A stretch of 5,579 nt of DNA from Candidatus Parcubacteria bacterium (GTDB lineage: Bacteria; Patescibacteriota; Patescibacteriia; UBA1558; GWA2-36-10), in the NCBI GenBank assembly GCA_030632225.1, contig DAOVVF010000041.1:1-5579 (forward strand). The letters are read 5' to 3'. The notes beneath the pieces are model-generated. The model did no database searches. It saw only the letters and a list, made by a program, of their open reading frames with translations, and was not told the DNA's origin. Numbering within the stretch: position 1 is the first letter of the stretch; the number at the start of each line of letters is the position of its first letter. This document shows, in pieces, positions 5,335-5,579 of this stretch. A program made the translations under genes and the position numbers.

Positions 5335-5351
5335 TATTATCTAATTAATAC

Positions 5352-5579
5352 TTATGATGAAGGCCAGAGAGATCTAAACCATTTTCTCACTTTTTCAGTA
5401 CTTTGTCCAATAGCAGAAAAGTTGTTTAAAAAACTACTACCACCATCTATATTCCTATCAGCCCAGATAACTAAACCTAAAGCTGTGGTATATTCAGGAT
5501 CATTTAATTTATCAATCGGAAAATCTTTGCTAGCTGGTAAACCTAGGAAAACTGGTAATTGAAATACTTCCTTAGCTAG
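5352..5579 (-). CDS. ftsA: Cell division protein FtsA, C-terminal 75 residues, cut by window edge
   Basis: The open frame entering from the window edge reads AKEVFQLPVFLGLP and then DPEYTTALGLVIWA, which match the end of the FtsA actin-like fold (KEVFxxPVRxGxP, then the PxYATAVGLxxWA strand and helix). The final residues STEKVRKWFRSLWPSS form an amphipathic, basic and aromatic helix, the membrane-targeting sequence by which FtsA anchors FtsZ filaments. The stop is TAA at 5354-5352, 17 nt before ftsZ, giving the classical ftsA-ftsZ order. The start and ATP-binding part lie outside the window. Assignment rests on these motifs plus position. Confidence 0.93.
   Translation of the reverse strand, partial: LAKEVFQLPVFLGLPASKDFPIDKLNDPEYTTALGLVIWADRNIDGGSSFLNNFSAIGQSTEKVRKWFRSLWPSS

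Noticed and set aside
1..5579. CRISPR arrays, insertion sequences, tRNA or rRNA genes
   Set aside because: No repeated spacer pattern, terminal inverted repeats, transposase motifs or conserved structural-RNA sequences were seen.

Overview
The window is AT-rich bacterial DNA in which almost everything reads on the minus strand. The exception is one small plus-strand gene in the middle. Gene style suggests a candidate-phyla (Patescibacteria/CPR, Parcubacteria-like) genome: a compact ftsA-ftsZ-nrdR block, a short single-pass membrane protein in front of prfB, touching or overlapping genes, and mostly no Shine-Dalgarno. This placement is inferred from gene style, not from a search. The standard genetic code fits, since ftsZ ends in TGA directly after its conserved C-terminal tail.

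Right part (about 3698-5579, minus strand): the last 75 codons of ftsA, complete ftsZ, and nrdR overlapping ftsZ by 4 nt (ATGA). These cover membrane tethering of the division ring, the ring itself, and the zinc-ribbon/ATP-cone repressor of ribonucleotide reductase genes. A hairpin at 3671-3692 separates nrdR from the convergent small gene.

Middle (3142-3697): a 321-base intergenic stretch packed with regulation. Reading left (minus strand) are a promoter, a cobalamin riboswitch aptamer, an antiterminator able to compete with a terminator, and the terminator's U-run. Reading right (plus strand) are a near-consensus promoter with a perfect 10-bp inverted repeat over its -10 and start site, the only strong Shine-Dalgarno in the window, and a 66-residue protein with an H-x3-C-x2-C motif like that of ZAS-type anti-sigma factors.

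Left part (1-3141, minus strand): the riboswitch-controlled operon encodes a secreted 588-residue protein whose N-terminal alpha-barrel-type repeats followed by a DUF4430 beta domain mirror transcobalamin/intrinsic factor. Four nucleotides later comes a 182-residue membrane-anchored Ig-like protein. A new promoter then serves a 114-residue membrane protein and prfB (N-terminal 144 codons only).

The main discovery candidate is the B12-riboswitch plus transcobalamin-like protein plus anchored partner cassette: a possible cell-surface cobalamin-capture system in an organism unlikely to make B12, next to nrdR, whose usual targets include ribonucleotide reductases that may use B12.
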